DNA of 64,000 nucleotides from positions 2,852,001-2,916,000 of the forward strand of contig NC_003076.8 of the NCBI RefSeq assembly GCF_000001735.4. The letters run 5' to 3'. Below, piece after piece: positions 45,801 through 64,000 of the stretch (position 1 is its first letter; each line of letters opens with the position of its first letter). Made by a program: the position numbers and the translations under genes. Under the pieces are notes generated by a model, which ran no database searches, was not told the origin of the DNA, and saw only the letters and a list, made by a program, of their open reading frames with translations. Source of the stretch: Arabidopsis thaliana. Lineage: Eukaryota; Streptophyta; Magnoliopsida; Brassicales; Brassicaceae.

Positions 45801-46410
45801 CATGGAGAAAAGGAACCAAGTTTGAAATAAGAAATTTTTTAAAAGTAAAATTCTATGTAGAAAAAGTGAAACAATAGAAATTAACAAACAAGAATTGGGT
45901 TCTTTTATTTTTTGTCGTCGACATATAATTTTGTTTAATAACTAGGATACCACGGGTTAAATATTTTATTTGTTTTCTTTATCATAAAATAGAATTTGTC
46001 GTTTGTAATTATTTGCGTTGATTAATAATTATCGATAAAGTTGTATATACTTTTTACTAAGTCATAATTATGATATTAGCAAGCACACCGAAATCCCTCC
46101 CGGGTGAGAAACAAGACACAAGTAACAAAAAGATGGAACTGGACAGCGTAGAGCTGCATTTCAATGAGAAAAGATAGATCGAGATCAAAATCATTGAAAA
46201 CTAGGAAAATTAAGCATAGCTAAAACTTATTAAACATGACTTCAAAATTGTTTCCTGTAACCCAACTGCATAAGTTTTGCTACTTGGCAAACAAAAGAAT
46301 CAATCTTTACCATAAGAAGTGCATACAATACAAATACAGAAGAAACAACCAAAACAAATCCTTTCCATCACATACATTGGCAAAATCTAACAAGATAAAC
46401 ATTCGAACGA
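45801..46410. other. Gene-poor stretch upstream of the ubiquitin-like gene
   Basis: About 600 bp of AT-rich DNA with only short frames. No domain, RNA or repeat was recognised. Confidence 0.55.
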
Positions 46411-46414
46411 TTCA

Positions 46415-46660
46415 TTACCGCGTAGTCTTGTTCGGTGAGATGCCTCACGATCCAAGAATTGAATATGAAGACAATACTTCTCGAAATAAACTGCGTAGCG
46501 AAAAGTCCAAATTTCATTCCAGAATCAAGGAAAAACACACTAATTAGAAGCTTAATACAACAAAGAGAGTTTTTCGAAAAAGATTACAATGAAGACAAAT
46601 CTAGTTTATACTTGAAAATGCAAGGTTGATTAACGTTGCTGTCACTACTGGTACCCATTT
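46415..46660 (-). pseudogene. Gene fragment resembling the N-terminus of RFT1
   Basis: On the minus strand, a frame at about 46518-46417 reads FGLFATQFISRSIVFIFNSW, followed by IVRHLTEQDYAV. This matches the first membrane helix and loop of RFT1, an ER protein tied to flipping of N-glycan lipid precursors. An ATG about 140 bp upstream (46660) opens MGTSSDSNVNQP, a plausible first exon start. The downstream sequence to 46.0 kb shows no further RFT1 exons. It is therefore a truncated duplicate, perhaps carried in by recombination. The match is from memory of the family. Confidence 0.5.
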
Positions 46661-46850
46661 TTTTTTGAAAATGCAAAACTCAAAAGTCCCTCGCTGGGTT
46701 AACGACGACGATTCAATTGCACGAATCCAATAAACTTTGATCCCGAAAGGAACATGATTCAAACATTAAGCAATCTTATCACAAATTCAAAAACCAAAAA
46801 AAACTTTGGGTTTTTAGGGTTTTGAATTTGCGGATTTTTATCATTGGGTA

Positions 46851-46866
46851 AGAAAAAAAAAAAAAA
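46851..46866 (-). terminator. Pol III oligo-T terminator of tRNA-Leu
   Basis: On the minus strand the tRNA 3' end is followed immediately by about 13 T residues, far more than the four needed for RNA polymerase III termination. Confidence 0.85.
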
Positions 46867-46950
46867 TGTCAGATGTGGGATTTGAACCCACGCCCTCTCT
46901 CGAAGACCAGAACTTGAGTCTGGCGCCTTAGACCACTCGGCCAACCTGAC
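46867..46950 (-). tRNA. tRNA-Leu (CAA)
   Basis: The 84-nt sequence on the minus strand folds as a class II tRNA. The acceptor stem GTCAGGT pairs with ATCTGAC and is followed by discriminator A. The A box is TGGCCGAGTGG. The anticodon stem CCAGA/TCTGG frames loop CTCAAGT, giving anticodon CAA. A long variable arm and the B box GGTTCAAATCC follow. An oligo-T run directly downstream is the Pol III terminator. It has no intron. Confidence 0.96.
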
Positions 46951-47364
46951 TTATTGATATTGATCTGAGTTTACAACTAATAGTACACCTAAATATGTAA
47001 TCGTGACCGGTAACTTTTTTTATTTCATTATTTTCACATCATCAATTTCATCACAAATACAAAAAAAAAAAGCAGTATGGAAATTGGTAAAGGAAAAAAA
47101 AAAAAAGGTTTAAGAAGATGAAGAATTAACTTTTGGCTTTGGCTGTAAAAAAGATTGTCTTTATGTACAAAAGTGTTTTTGGTCACACAGTGTCTCTCTT
47201 TCTCTCTCTCTATTCGTGTAATTGATTTCCTCAAAATCTCTTTGAAGGTCGAAGGTTCTTCACATGAAATGAACATGGAGAACAACACAACCACAGTATA
47301 CCTGTTTAGTCTCTGATCAGGTTGATTCACTGATGAGATCTCAAACTTTTGTATTAAATTAACA

Positions 47365-53610
<6,246 letters not shown>

Positions 53611-54425
53611 TTTTGATGATCAGTCTTAGAATAAGAGATTCTAGCTCACAGACTCAAATCATCCGAACCAAAGAAGTAGATCGTGAAGCTTCTCTACCGA
53701 ATCCAGACCAATTTCAAAAACATAATCTTATACTAGACCTTAATGTCCTCGCTAAAAACCCAAATCTCGTATATGCTAAAATCAAAATTCGAATCCCCCA
53801 ATCGAGAGAAATTGGGACTTCACAATTACACGTACATGAGCTTCTCCAAATGTCAAAGCACAGACCAACAGGTTCCTCGTCTCCTTAGTCAACAAAAACC
53901 GGTAATGACTGAAAATTTTCCCCGAGACGAAAATAATCTCAGGGAGAAGAATAAGAGTTTAGAACCCAGTGATTAGCTTCTTCAAAGCAAACCCATTATT
54001 CGTTGTCACTAAAAGTTGCAAGCTTTAGAAATTTCAAATGCGGAGTTGAAAATAGCTGAGTTCAATCGCCGTCGTCTCCGCCGTTGTCGGAGGCTTTTGA
54101 TGGCAATTCAACAAAGAGAGAGAAAGGAAGTAAAACTATTGTTGGCAGTATTTTTAAAATTAAAGTTTTTTTATTTTAAATTTGTCGAATGATGATGGGA
54201 TCTAACGTGCGCTGGAAAACCACGCAAGCTGAATCTTTCTTTGCAATTTCGTTTGGTTTTTCCCTCCATTTATTATTGTCTCGTTTCACATGGCCATTTG
54301 AATTTTGAATTTAAATACCACACCAAAATCTTGGTAGTGACATAATGGACAACTAAACTTTTCTTGATTCCAAAGCATTTATGGGACTACACTTCATTCA
54401 AAAATGGCAGAAAAGATCATAAACA
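53611..54425. other. PI4K-beta2 leader and intergenic DNA to LAC14
   Basis: The first 450 bp contain the leader and a probable leader intron of PI4K-beta2. The rest is AT-rich with no supported gene. Confidence 0.45.
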
Positions 54426-56658
54426 CTAACAAGAAGGAAGATCAGGAGGAGGCTTGACCATACGGGAAGATTTAGTCGGTCCATCTTTCACTATGAACAC
54501 TGTGTTCATTCCCCATGTGGCATGTCTCTCTATATGGCAATGCAACAACCACACCCCTTTAATAAACAAATCAAACCATGATCGTCAATATCTCAAATTA
54601 GGCATCACAAAAATTGTATTTTATTCTCACGAGTTGTCTAATAAATTCATATTTTTCATTTAAACAATAATATCTTTTGTATAAACTAATGCAAAATTGA
54701 TATATATTTTCACGTGAAACGTTTGAGAAACGTAGAGTGTGAACTGACCTGGATTATTAGCTACGAATCTGACGGCGGTCCAACCGTTACGAGGAACACC
54801 GACGGTTGTCTCCTCCGGTGGATCAACTAGGTTATACCTCAACGGATCTTTACGACGATCGAAATTCCCAAAACCCGAACCCACGACGTAGAAGTTATAC
54901 CCATGCAGATGAATCGGGTGAATATTCGAAGCCCACACGGTTGTCCCCTGTAGAATCAGCTCAACGCTCGAGTTATAATCGAGAACCACAACTTTCGTCC
55001 CGAACCTAGTCGGAAATGGAAGATTCTCACCGGTGTAGTTGAATTTCGTCGGCGGATTTCTCGGGAAATCCTCCTGGAAAACGCCTCCGATGTGGCGATA
55101 ATAAGCTCGGAGAATGTCGACCGATGGGTTCACGAAGCTGATGTTGTTAATGCTCGAAGAGAATCTCTTACCGAACGGACCGGTACAAGGTCTATCGTCG
55201 GAGCAATTCATCAAGTTCACGGAGATCGCGTAGAGAAGACGAGTGTTGATTTTAACCGGGACGTTAACCGGACGCTGACTTCTGAATTGGTTAGTGAACC
55301 GGGTAGATGCCTCGGTACGATTGTAAGGAGGCAGATAGGGTAGAATCGGTTTAATCCGGTTTAAGGTATCACCTTTGTATTGTAATATGGCTGTGGTGGT
55401 GGTTTTGTCAAAACCGGCACCAAATGCGGAGGAGTAAGCTCTGGCCGCCACAAAGTAGTGGTTAGGCCGTTGGTTCGCATGGAGGAGGACGTCCATAGAT
55501 TGTCCCGGAGTGATCATTAGATAATCAGATTTGAAATGTTTTAAGTAGAAACCGTCTTTGGCTACAACGGTTAAGGTGTGGTTTGCGATTGCAAAGAAGA
55601 GTTCTTCGTCCATCACGGCGTTGATAATCCGTAGAAGGTATCGACGGCCACGCACCACCGTTATTTTGAATGTTTCTGTTGTGGAATTATAAAGAAAAAT
55701 ATGAATTTTTGATTGTAAGATTTGAGCTTGTAGTGTTGAAACTTACCCGGTTTAGAGCAGGGGTATAGATAACCGGGTTGTCCGTTTATGGTATATGAGT
55801 CAGAGATGGCCGGTTCTCCTCCGGTTTTATTAGCTTTTCCTGGTATATGCATTATGTTTTCCTTCTTCCACCATTCGCCTATCAATTGTCAACGTAACGT
55901 TAGACTATATATCACAACATGTAACGCAATCATGTACTAATCTCATCCACATACTAGCTAGTGTACCTAGAATGAGCGGGATTTCACGATGAGGCTTAGG
56001 AAAAGGATAAGATGAGCCACGTTTGGGGTAGACAATGAAAGCTCCATGGACGGTGGCACGTGCCCATTGGCTATGAGCATGCCACCAAATCGTTCCCTCT
56101 TCGACCTTAAGATCGATTCTATACACATAGCTCTCTCCTGGTCGGATCGGACATTGAGTCACATATTCGGGTCCGTCCGACCATGGATTCCTGATTTGTC
56201 TTGCTCCGTGCCTAAAACGATAAACATGTTTCTCTACATCATATAAACATTAGTCAACACGAAATCAAAGTGTGACACAAACACAAGAGAGTAGTTACCA
56301 ATGGAGAGTAATGTTGTAGTTTGCATTGTTGATGACATTGACGATGAGCTTATCACCACGGTAGGCTTTTAACGTTGGTCCGGGAAATTCTCCGTTCACC
56401 GTCAATATCTTGTTGGTATTACAAAGTCGTGTGTACGCTTTCGACTTTATCTGTATAGATAAAAACGATGGCATAGTCAGTTTTTTTTTAATCCAGTCTT
56501 AATATCTTCAAAATAAAATTTTGTACAATCAATACCTTGAAAGTGTGGTGGTGAATCTCGGCTTCCGCGATTTGGAATGCAAGAAGAACAAAGAGAAAGA
56601 AGACTATAGTCTGTAGAGTTTTAATGATTGTATTTGGAATGTTGAGCTTGAACTCCAT
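54426..56658 (-). CDS. LAC14: Laccase LAC14, secreted multicopper oxidase
   Basis: Six exons on the minus strand (56658-56536, 56450-56299, 56211-55967, 55878-55747, 55675-54749, 54556-54426) give 569 residues, the expected laccase size. A signal peptide covers about residues 1-34. All four copper-ligand blocks are intact: [30 protein letters not shown] and [12 protein letters not shown]. Many N-glycosylation sites are present. Laccases oxidise monolignols or flavonoids in the apoplast using oxygen. The start is the ATG at 56658; the frame stays open upstream but without an ATG. Confidence 0.94.
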
Positions 56659-56679
56659 GGTTGTTCTTCTCACTATAAA

Positions 56680-57449
56680 ATCTCAAGCAGGATGCAATAA
56701 ATTTTAGTTTTTTTTTATATGTTGCAGATGTTTTTTTCTATTGTCAAATAGTTATTACATATTCTTTATCAAATGATTATATTGTTAAAAATAAAGACCT
56801 AATAAGGAAGGAAATCTCTGTAACGTTTTACACGTTGAGTAAGAAATGTATTATACCATATATAATAGGCTACAGTAGGCATTGAATATATCGAATGTAT
56901 AACAGGGAAGCACATAAAAGTGGAATAATATCTTTGGAATTTAACCGAATGGAACCCAACCATTTTTAGATGACTCGGACTCGCCACTAAATTTGAATTA
57001 AAATTTTACAATGTATCCAAACCGGATTATATGGTTATTTTTTCTCCCTCTCCAGGGTAGTCTCCGCTATTTAAATTTATGTTCGACACTCAAAGATTTT
57101 GATCTTTAAGAATTATATGCAAATCTTGGATATTTTGCCTGATTTTCAGCATGGAACGATTTTTACAGTTTATGAGCATTCCTCATCACATGCATAAAGA
57201 ATTTGTCGTAAATAACTTTTTTTTTCCTTCTTATAATTCTTCGATTTAGAGCTTTGTTAGATGGTCTAATGGCTCATTATGATTCAATAAAACAAAATCT
57301 AGAAATAGTCACGGGTCAACTCAAACAATAAAAGTGAACAATGTGTGTGACAAAAAACAACAAATTAAAACCAAGTCTTAATTAATGGAAAGACGCATGA
57401 TAAGTCTTAATGGAAATTATTGAAACATCGACTAGAAGGCTGTCGGGTT
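56680..57449. other. LAC14 upstream region and 3' flank of the LTP gene
   Basis: About 770 bp of AT-rich DNA with no supported gene, RNA or repeat. Confidence 0.55.
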
Positions 57450-58475
57450 TTAGATACGGAACATGGCCAATGCGGTAACGATTACAAAGGAAAAGCCAGA
57501 GATTGGGATCAATGAATTTCCTTTAGAAGGGCTTGGAGCTGGAGCCCATCCTGATCCCCATACTGGAGCTGTCACACAAACATAACAAGACAAAAGTCAA
57601 AAACACAAAACCAATTCTGACATGCACACCTTTAAAGCAGCGAGGAGAGAAATCACACAACTAAATGTCAAAGTTTAACAAAATAGAGAGTTTGATAAAG
57701 CTCTTCTCATATTACATGATCATGGCACATTACAATAGAGATCACATCCGCACAAGCTTTAATTATCTTGTCGCGATGGTCACATGATACATAAAACGGA
57801 AAAAGACTAAATTCTTATTATGAAGACAATTGACTTTTACAATTCCCCAACTTCGTTATAACGCCAACCAAAACTCGATTCAAGCAAAGAGTCCAAACAA
57901 ATTCCATTTCCCTTAACAAAAAATAACAATTTAGATGGCATGATAAAAAGCAGATTAAAGAATGAAATCAACAAAAAGAAAGACAAATACCTTGCCCATT
58001 AGCAGTAGGAGGACTAGCAGGAGGCACTGCAACCAAAACAAAACAAAAACTCTATTATGAATCCATAATCTGATTTATCTTAAGGATCATAAATAATCCA
58101 TAAAAAAATCAAGAAGAAAAACGAGAAACAGAGAGATAAAGGAGAAATCTAACATGAATCACAAGCTGACACCGGAGGAGCATTAAGTTTACAAGCAACG
58201 GGAAGAGTAGCAGATTTAGTAACGTTGAGTTTGATTCCTAAAGGTGCCTTCTTCAACCCTTCGCATAGACATATCGGTTTCGTATCGAGAATATTTTTGA
58301 GACTGGAGCAGCATGAAGCTGTGGGTGTATCGGCCGTACCCCCGATCGATATAAAAGGTAAACATGGGAACAGGGTAATCACAAGGGTGTCGCAGTCGGA
58401 GGCTCCATGAACATAAGGAGAGGAAACAGAGAGGACGAGGAGGAGAAGAGATGTCGCTGTGGAGAAGTAAGCCAT
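57450..58475 (-). CDS. GPI-anchored non-specific lipid-transfer protein
   Basis: Exons on the minus strand are 58475-58154, 58026-57991 and 57568-57450, giving 158 residues. A signal peptide (1-24) leads into the eight-cysteine motif of the prolamin fold: C...C...CC...CxC...C...C, visible as SDCDT, FPCLP, SCC, ICLCEG, VACK and SACDS. A Pro/Ser/Ala linker (VPPASPPTANGQ, APAPSPSKG) precedes a hydrophobic C-terminal tail (ISGFSFVIVTALAMFRI), the signal for GPI anchoring. Such proteins reach the outer plasma membrane and help export cuticle lipids. I recall At5g09370. The small middle exon (36 bp) is easy to miss. Confidence 0.9.
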
Positions 58476-58479
58476 GTTT

Positions 58480-59312
58480 TAATTCTCTGTGTTTTTGGTT
58501 ACTGATATATCAAGAATCGAGAGAGAAGAAAATGAGAGTTGTGATAGAATGAGTGAAATGTGCTGTGTTTATATATGGGTTTCAAGTGATAGAGACGACG
58601 TCGGTTTTGGTGTACACGTCATGTGTAACGCGTAATTTTTTTTGGTTCTTTTCAATGTAAAGATCCTTGCTCATTTTTATTTGGATTTTATCCTATATTA
58701 AGAGTTCTTTCCTTCTTCTTTTTTTCTGGTCAAAATATTTTTTAAAATCTATCATCGAGATTAACGTTGTTACCAAAATGATTAGATTTGTTAGAAGAAT
58801 ACAAAAGAAAAGAAAAAAAAGGTAGAAAAATGACCATGTAATTTCTTAAAACTCTCTTCTTAAAGTAGAAGGATTTGTATTCAAACTTTGCTTTGCTGTA
58901 ATGTACTTATCTTTGTTTTTTCCTGCTGTAACCTTCTGTCAAAATTCTAAAAATGGTATAAAACTTACCATTCATACCAAGAAAACAAATGCCAAGATTT
59001 TCTTTTTAACTATATTGGGTTTATATGTTTAAAGACTAAATATTAAATATAGTAATTTTTATTAATGATTTTGCATACAATGATTCCAGTGGGTCAGTTT
59101 TCCATTGTATTGGAGATTTTAAGGGATTGGTTCAAACTTCAAATGTAGAAACCTGCTTCTTGTTGTTATTGAAACTTGAAAGTAAAACAAAACTCTTTTT
59201 TTATTTCTTTCTCAATGTCAAAAAACTATGAATGAAGAAGAATGAAAACAAACTACCAAAAAAAAAAAAGAAAGAATGAAAAAATTGATGGAACAAAAAT
59301 AGTTAAAGAATA
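58480..59312. other. LTP promoter region and 3' flank of the RPC4-like gene
   Basis: The LTP gene has a TATATATG-type box near 58571. Nothing else coding is visible. A partial match to the ACGACGTCG motif occurs at about 58595-58603. Confidence 0.45.
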
Positions 59313-61136
59313 TCATATATTTTCGATATCTTTCAAGATTGAATCAATATCAGGAGTCAAAACTGCATGCTTGTACACATCTCCAACCAGACAACAGTTC
59401 TTCTGCTCTGTGTTAACCACCATCACATCTTGTGCAAACTCGCTCTTCAACCCTGGGCTTACCTACAACATCCCATCACAAATCCGAGTTAGACTTTTAC
59501 TACGATTAAAATGGTTTCACTTTTTCTGTATCCGAACCAAACCCGTAAAACCAAAAACATGGATTGAACACCCCTACTAGATATTAGCTAGTATTATGCC
59601 CGGTAAAAACCATATTGCAGGATCTATGGTCATAGAATACTTAGTAAACGGAAAAAGAATCACTCACATCATAAAGCACTTCCCCAAGTTTCATCTTGAC
59701 AGCACCACTTTTGTAGACTAACAGTTTGCCCATGTAACCTTCTGGCAAGGCTTTTAAATCAACAGTCTTCTTCTCAACGGGGCCTTTGATATTTGGCCTT
59801 GTTTCAAGGTTTTCTGTTGGTGTTGATGCCAAAGGAACAGAAGGTAGCCTCATAAAAAACATTTTCTGTTCTCCACTATCCTCCTGCCAACAAGTGATCC
59901 ACATTATGTAACTATAGAGTTTGCGTGTGAGTTTTGGTTTATCGAATTTTTATATGTAATGTCACTAACCATTAGACCGAGATTAGCGGCTGTGTTAAGT
60001 GAATCTTCATGATGTCCTCCAGCCTGCATAAACTCCTCCACGTCAAGAACCTCTGCAATAATGAGCAGCATCTTAAACATAGGCAAATGGTAATCAAGAA
60101 TCTGCTTTCACAAAATTGTTTTATTTTTCTTCTCAAGCAAATATATGAATACCTGGATCTCCTGCATACGGTCTCCTCATTGGAAGTGTGATAGGGTAAT
60201 AGCTGTAGTAATCCTGTGAGACAATCCAAGAATTAATTATGCATCAACATTATCGATATATGAGTTCGAGATATAACTTTAGGGACAGGGTACTGTTATA
60301 CCGACCCATGGTTCTTTATACTCTATCTCCTGAGTAGAGGTTGATCCATAAGCACCATCTGCACAACAACCAGCATGTATCAACACCCCCGCAGAATTAT
60401 CAAAAACTTGTGATGTGTTGTGAATACAATTGCCTATGTTTTTTTTTGTTAAAATATATAATTGCCTATGTTTTAAACAAAGAAAAGAAATTGTTACTTG
60501 ATCTATTGAGGTACTTATTTGATCTGGTTGAATTCACCACTCCCCCCAACCAAGCAACTTGAGAAGCAGGAACTGTATGATACATAACAAAAACTAAATC
60601 AGTGATGTATCAAAGTGATGTTTTTTTTTACAACTAGATAACGTAGCAGCAAACAGAGTAAAGATACGAGTCTGAGTTTCAAGTTAAAGACACTACCTTT
60701 CTTGTCCGCTTTTGGCTTGCGCAATGATCTTTCCTAAGGCAAACAAAAATCAAAATTAAAGAGAACTGAGTAAGTAAGAAGACACAAGAGCAAAGACAAT
60801 TTCACTCAACGATTAAAAAAAAAAAGCTTACATTAACTCTGCGTAGCAATTCCGATGCTTGTGCACTGTTACTATTATCCTCAACCACTTCACTGCATTC
60901 ATAATTCAAAAGTTTCAGAAGAAAAACATCTGTTTATGTTAATCAGATCAGTCATTAGTGTTGCTTACGGTTTAACTTCAGGTTTTGGCACACGTTTGGG
61001 TGGAGCTTTTGGGGCAAACTTCATCTGCAGAAGAACGCAAAATCGAAAATTTAGCAGAGCCAAATATTTTATCTAACATGAGAAGTTAACGATGATAGCA
61101 AACACAAACCTTCCGTACTGGTGGTTTCTGCTCCAT
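59313..61136 (-). CDS. RNA polymerase III subunit RPC4-like protein
   Basis: About nine short exons on the minus strand run from MEQKPPVRK (61136-61110) to a stop at 59313-59315. The N-terminus is Lys/Pro-rich (MKFAPKAPPKRVPK), a feature of RPC4/RPC53. The conserved C-terminal domain reads PITLPMRRPY, then FFMRLPSVPL, LPEGYMGKLLVYKSGAVKMK and LGEVLYDVSPG, and ends LTPDIDSILKDIENI. RPC4 helps RNA polymerase III terminate and reinitiate on tRNA and 5S genes. It shares a divergent promoter of about 450 bp with the CD2BP2-like gene at 61591. I recall At5g09380. Confidence 0.9.
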
Positions 61137-61590
61137 TGCAATTGAATTCAAACACTTCGACTAAATAAAAAGAACCCCAGAAGAATATTTAGTTACGATT
61201 ATTCAAGTATTCGGTTAATATTTTGAAACGAAAAATTCACAGAATTAAGAATCAGAAGCTGACCTGTGACTCCAAGTTCAATGACGGCCAACAGCTTGAG
61301 AAGGAGGATGATCACCAATTAAGGAGAGAACCCATAAATTAGGGCCTGTGCCAAAACGGCGGCGTTTTAGTCTAACCATGGTAAAAAAGTAAACCGGTAA
61401 ATTAAAGGAAACAGACATAGTAATTCCAAACGTTAAGCGCGCTTTTTAAGGCCCATTTTTCAGCCCATTAATACGGCCCAATTTGTAAACGTCGGCGAGA
61501 ATTCATGCTTTCGTCTTATTTCCCCTCGACGGCGATTCTCACCGCCTGGAAATAAACAAATCGTCGTTGTTCTCGTCTAACGCTTGTGCA

Positions 61591-63803
61591 ATGGCAGATA
61601 GTTCGTCGAGGAGGAACCTTAAACGATCCTTCTTAGAAGATGAAGATTCCGATAAACAACCTCCGTAAGTTTACAATCTTTTCCGAAAACCCTAATTTCC
61701 AATTTTGTTCTGCTAAGCATGACGATACGTGTTTCTTCTTTTCGTTTCCGGTTGATTGACTCAGTTTTAGGGTAGGAAAAATTGAATTAGTAGCTCTTGT
61801 TTCTTCCATCTGATTCTCTCTTCTCCTCAATTTTGTTAGACTTAGACATTGAACCTGAAATTGAATGCCAAACATATGATTGTCTTGAACTTGGAGTATT
61901 AATCAGCTTTGAAATTTGTCTCAGTTACAACTTGAGTTTGTGTGCATACGCTATAATGTGGATTCTAATGGAGGATTCTCTCTGGCAGCGAAAAGCGAGT
62001 ACGGTTTCCAAAGGGGAAGAAGTCGAAACCTGAACAGCTCTTAGAGGAAGAAGCTTTAGCCCGCCGCAAAGCCCGTGATGCTGCTAAGGAGCGTGCAAAG
62101 ATTCGCAATCAGAATACTACTAAGCTCTTTATCGAAGATGACAGTGATGATATTAATCAGGCTCAGGAGACTTATGAGGTAGGATTTCTACTATCCTCTT
62201 TTTGTTTGTTGACTGTTCCTGGAAGCTAATTGTGTATATTGCGAGATCTCAATGATGTTTGTTTGCAAAAAGAGTTATGCTGATGTGATTTATTTCATTG
62301 TAGGATGATGGCAATCGCACAGAAGATGGGATCCAGATTGAAGCTTTTAGTCTGGACAGAGAGAAAGAAGAAGGTTACTTTGATGCTGATGGGAACTTTG
62401 TAGAATATGTTAGAGAAAAGGAAGTCAAGGTACACATCTTTCATTGTAAAGCTTAGCTCCAAGATATCTTGTGTATTGTCTTTCATTATATGTGTTTTCT
62501 TTCAGGATGCATGGCTTGACAGTATTGAAAAAAATCCAATGTATATGGGACGATCTGCTGCAAATGATACTGAGATGGATGATGATAGTGGGAACGAAAA
62601 AGCAGGGGATGACCTTTCTCAAGATGAAATCGGAGTTAGAAAGAGGCGCATTGCTAATGTCCTTGAACCAGGAGAAACGGTGAGACTCATTCTGCGTTTT
62701 AACAAGTTTTTGTTTCAAACATGAAACATGGATTGTATTAGTTAAAAATGTCACCTTAATATAGCATTGTTGATTATACATACTTCGAACACGTAAAATA
62801 AATCGGTTTCATGTTACAGGTCTTGCGAGCTTTAAGGAGGTTGAAAGGGAATTCGAATAATCGCAAGGAGAAGATGACATCTGAGACCAAGCTTATCTTT
62901 GATCAGCTTACTGAGGATGCGGACAAGCTTATCGAGAACGGCGACTACAGTAAGTCTCTAATAACTTATGCTACTTCAACAACAAATATGATGTCCTCCA
63001 TTTGTTAATATATGTGTTCCTCTTTTTATGTATTGAAGATGTTTATCATGAGGAGCAAGAAGTTTTCCAACGTGAAGCAGGTTAGAGATTCTAATACTTT
63101 TTCAATATCAGCTGTAGATGTAGCTACGTTTCCTCTGCTTTGTGATATCACCTTTTCACAACATTCGGGAACAATTGGCTTGACTTTTCACATTCTTCTT
63201 CTCTATGTTGGTCTTTTAGAAGGATATGAGAGACTAGCTCAAGCGAAAGAAAATGGGACTGCCAATATAGTATCTTGTGATATGTTTGGCGATGATGAGA
63301 ATGCTCCTGAACCTTCCTCTGATCTACAACCGTCTAGCTCCATCTCGGGCACTCAGCTTAATTCTGATTATGTGTTTGATGAATCTTCAGGGTATGTTTG
63401 TATATACTCTCCTCTCGCGCTCTCTTGTTGCATAAGTCAGCTTTTTGTCCGAAGTATTGTGTTGCTAGCAATATTCATTATGAATCTCAATTTTATTTAT
63501 CTAAAAGTATTCTATAAATGGTTTTGCAGGTACTACTACAGCAGCAGCCTTGGTTACTATTATGACCCGAACACTGGACTTTACTGCTACGCAACAACCG
63601 GAAAATGGTAAAATTTACTTGGGATGAGTTTAGAATTTTGAAAACCCATTACTAATCTCTTTATTCATGTGTTCATAATTTCGATTATCAGCTCAATTCT
63701 GGTTATGTGTTTGATTACAAAATATGCGTGCAGGTACAGGTACGATGAAGAGACTAAGGAATATAAAGAGGTGGTTTCTGAAGTTGCTACTGAAGAAGTT
63801 TAA
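61591..63803 (+). CDS. CD2BP2/LIN1-like U5 snRNP-associated protein with OCRE-like C-terminus
   Basis: Nine exons (61591-61664, 61989-62178, 62304-62429, 62506-62679, 62820-62949, 63039-63080, 63220-63391, 63530-63607, 63734-63803) give 351 residues. The N-terminal half has the family blocks KRVRFPKGKK, GYFDADGNFVEY and DAWLDSI, followed by LRALRRLKG. The C-terminus (YYYSSSLGYYYDPNTGLYC followed by YATTGKWYRYDEETKEY) looks like an OCRE motif, a Tyr-rich fold found in splicing proteins. Animal CD2BP2 ends in a GYF domain instead. LIN1/CD2BP2 proteins belong to the U5 and tri-snRNP assembly path. I recall At5g09390. Confidence 0.92.
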
Positions 63804-64000
63804 TTTTCGTTTGTCTGTACTTTTGACTAACACAGGGTCTTGAAATATTTCCCTTGTTGTTTTTAGTTTGAAAGTAAGCACATCATACATGAGTTTATAT
63901 AAATATATTTGGATTTATTGGTTTTCTCATTGATTTATGAGAAATTATAGAGATGAAAGTAAATTTGGACAATCTTATAATTGTATGAACAAAATTAGCT

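Noticed and set aside
46759-46944. 61-residue frame starting MAEWSKAPDSSSGL on the minus strand
   Set aside because: This is the translation of the tRNA-Leu gene, a well-known false protein.

Overview
This window is plant nuclear DNA and almost certainly Arabidopsis thaliana, upper arm of chromosome 5. The evidence is that short introns with plant splice sites interrupt nearly every gene, and reconstructed proteins agree with Arabidopsis proteins I recognise (ATAF2, AAP2, SRT2, KIWI, VPS20.2, NAC082, LAC14, PI4K-beta2). Locus names are from memory and no database was searched. Gene coordinates run from start codon to stop codon, introns included. Exon joins were read by hand from GT/GC..AG sites that keep the frame.
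Layout: 1-8.3 kb holds a RING-CH membrane protein (+), a tiny secreted-peptide precursor (+), an unknown single-exon gene (-), a winged-helix/H1-like protein (+) and the NAC factor ATAF2 (-). A 2.4-kb gene-poor stretch follows. At 10.7-16.9 kb are a GCFC-type nuclear protein (-) and amino acid permease AAP2 (+). At 17.5-24.4 kb are a 68-residue membrane protein (-), mitochondrial sirtuin SRT2 (+) and two tandem PC4-type coactivator genes (-), the second being KIWI, separated by a broken copy of the SRT2 3' end. At 24.8-32.1 kb are ESCRT-III VPS20.2 (+), a small membrane protein (+), a pectate lyase (-) and a SAL-type phosphatase (+). At 32.3-43 kb are mitochondrial BCKDH E1-alpha (-), gamma-secretase PEN-2 (-), a short PPR/THA8-like protein (-), VPS9B (-) and NAC082 (-). 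At 43.4-47 kb lies an AT-rich accessory patch with a 42-bp minisatellite, a divergent ubiquitin-like gene whose leader intron holds a probable long-TIR DNA element, a gene fragment resembling RFT1, and tRNA-Leu(CAA). At 47.4-63.8 kb are PI4K-beta2 (-), LAC14 (-), a GPI-anchored lipid-transfer protein (-), an RPC4-like Pol III subunit (-) and a CD2BP2/LIN1-like splicing protein (+).
The genes do not form one pathway. Themes are membrane trafficking (VPS20.2, VPS9B, PI4K-beta2), stress transcription (ATAF2, NAC082, KIWI), mitochondrial metabolism (SRT2, BCKDH E1-alpha) and cell wall (pectate lyase, LAC14). Several neighbours are divergent with short shared promoters (unknown gene/winged-helix, KIWI/VPS20.2, 68-aa gene/SRT2, RPC4-like/CD2BP2-like). 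I see no virus-like element, no intact transposase gene and no CRISPR array. The most interesting items are the SCOOP-like peptide gene, the divergent ubiquitin with an exposed Gly-Gly end, the NAC082 upstream ORF and C-terminal repeats, and the gene remnants left by local duplication.
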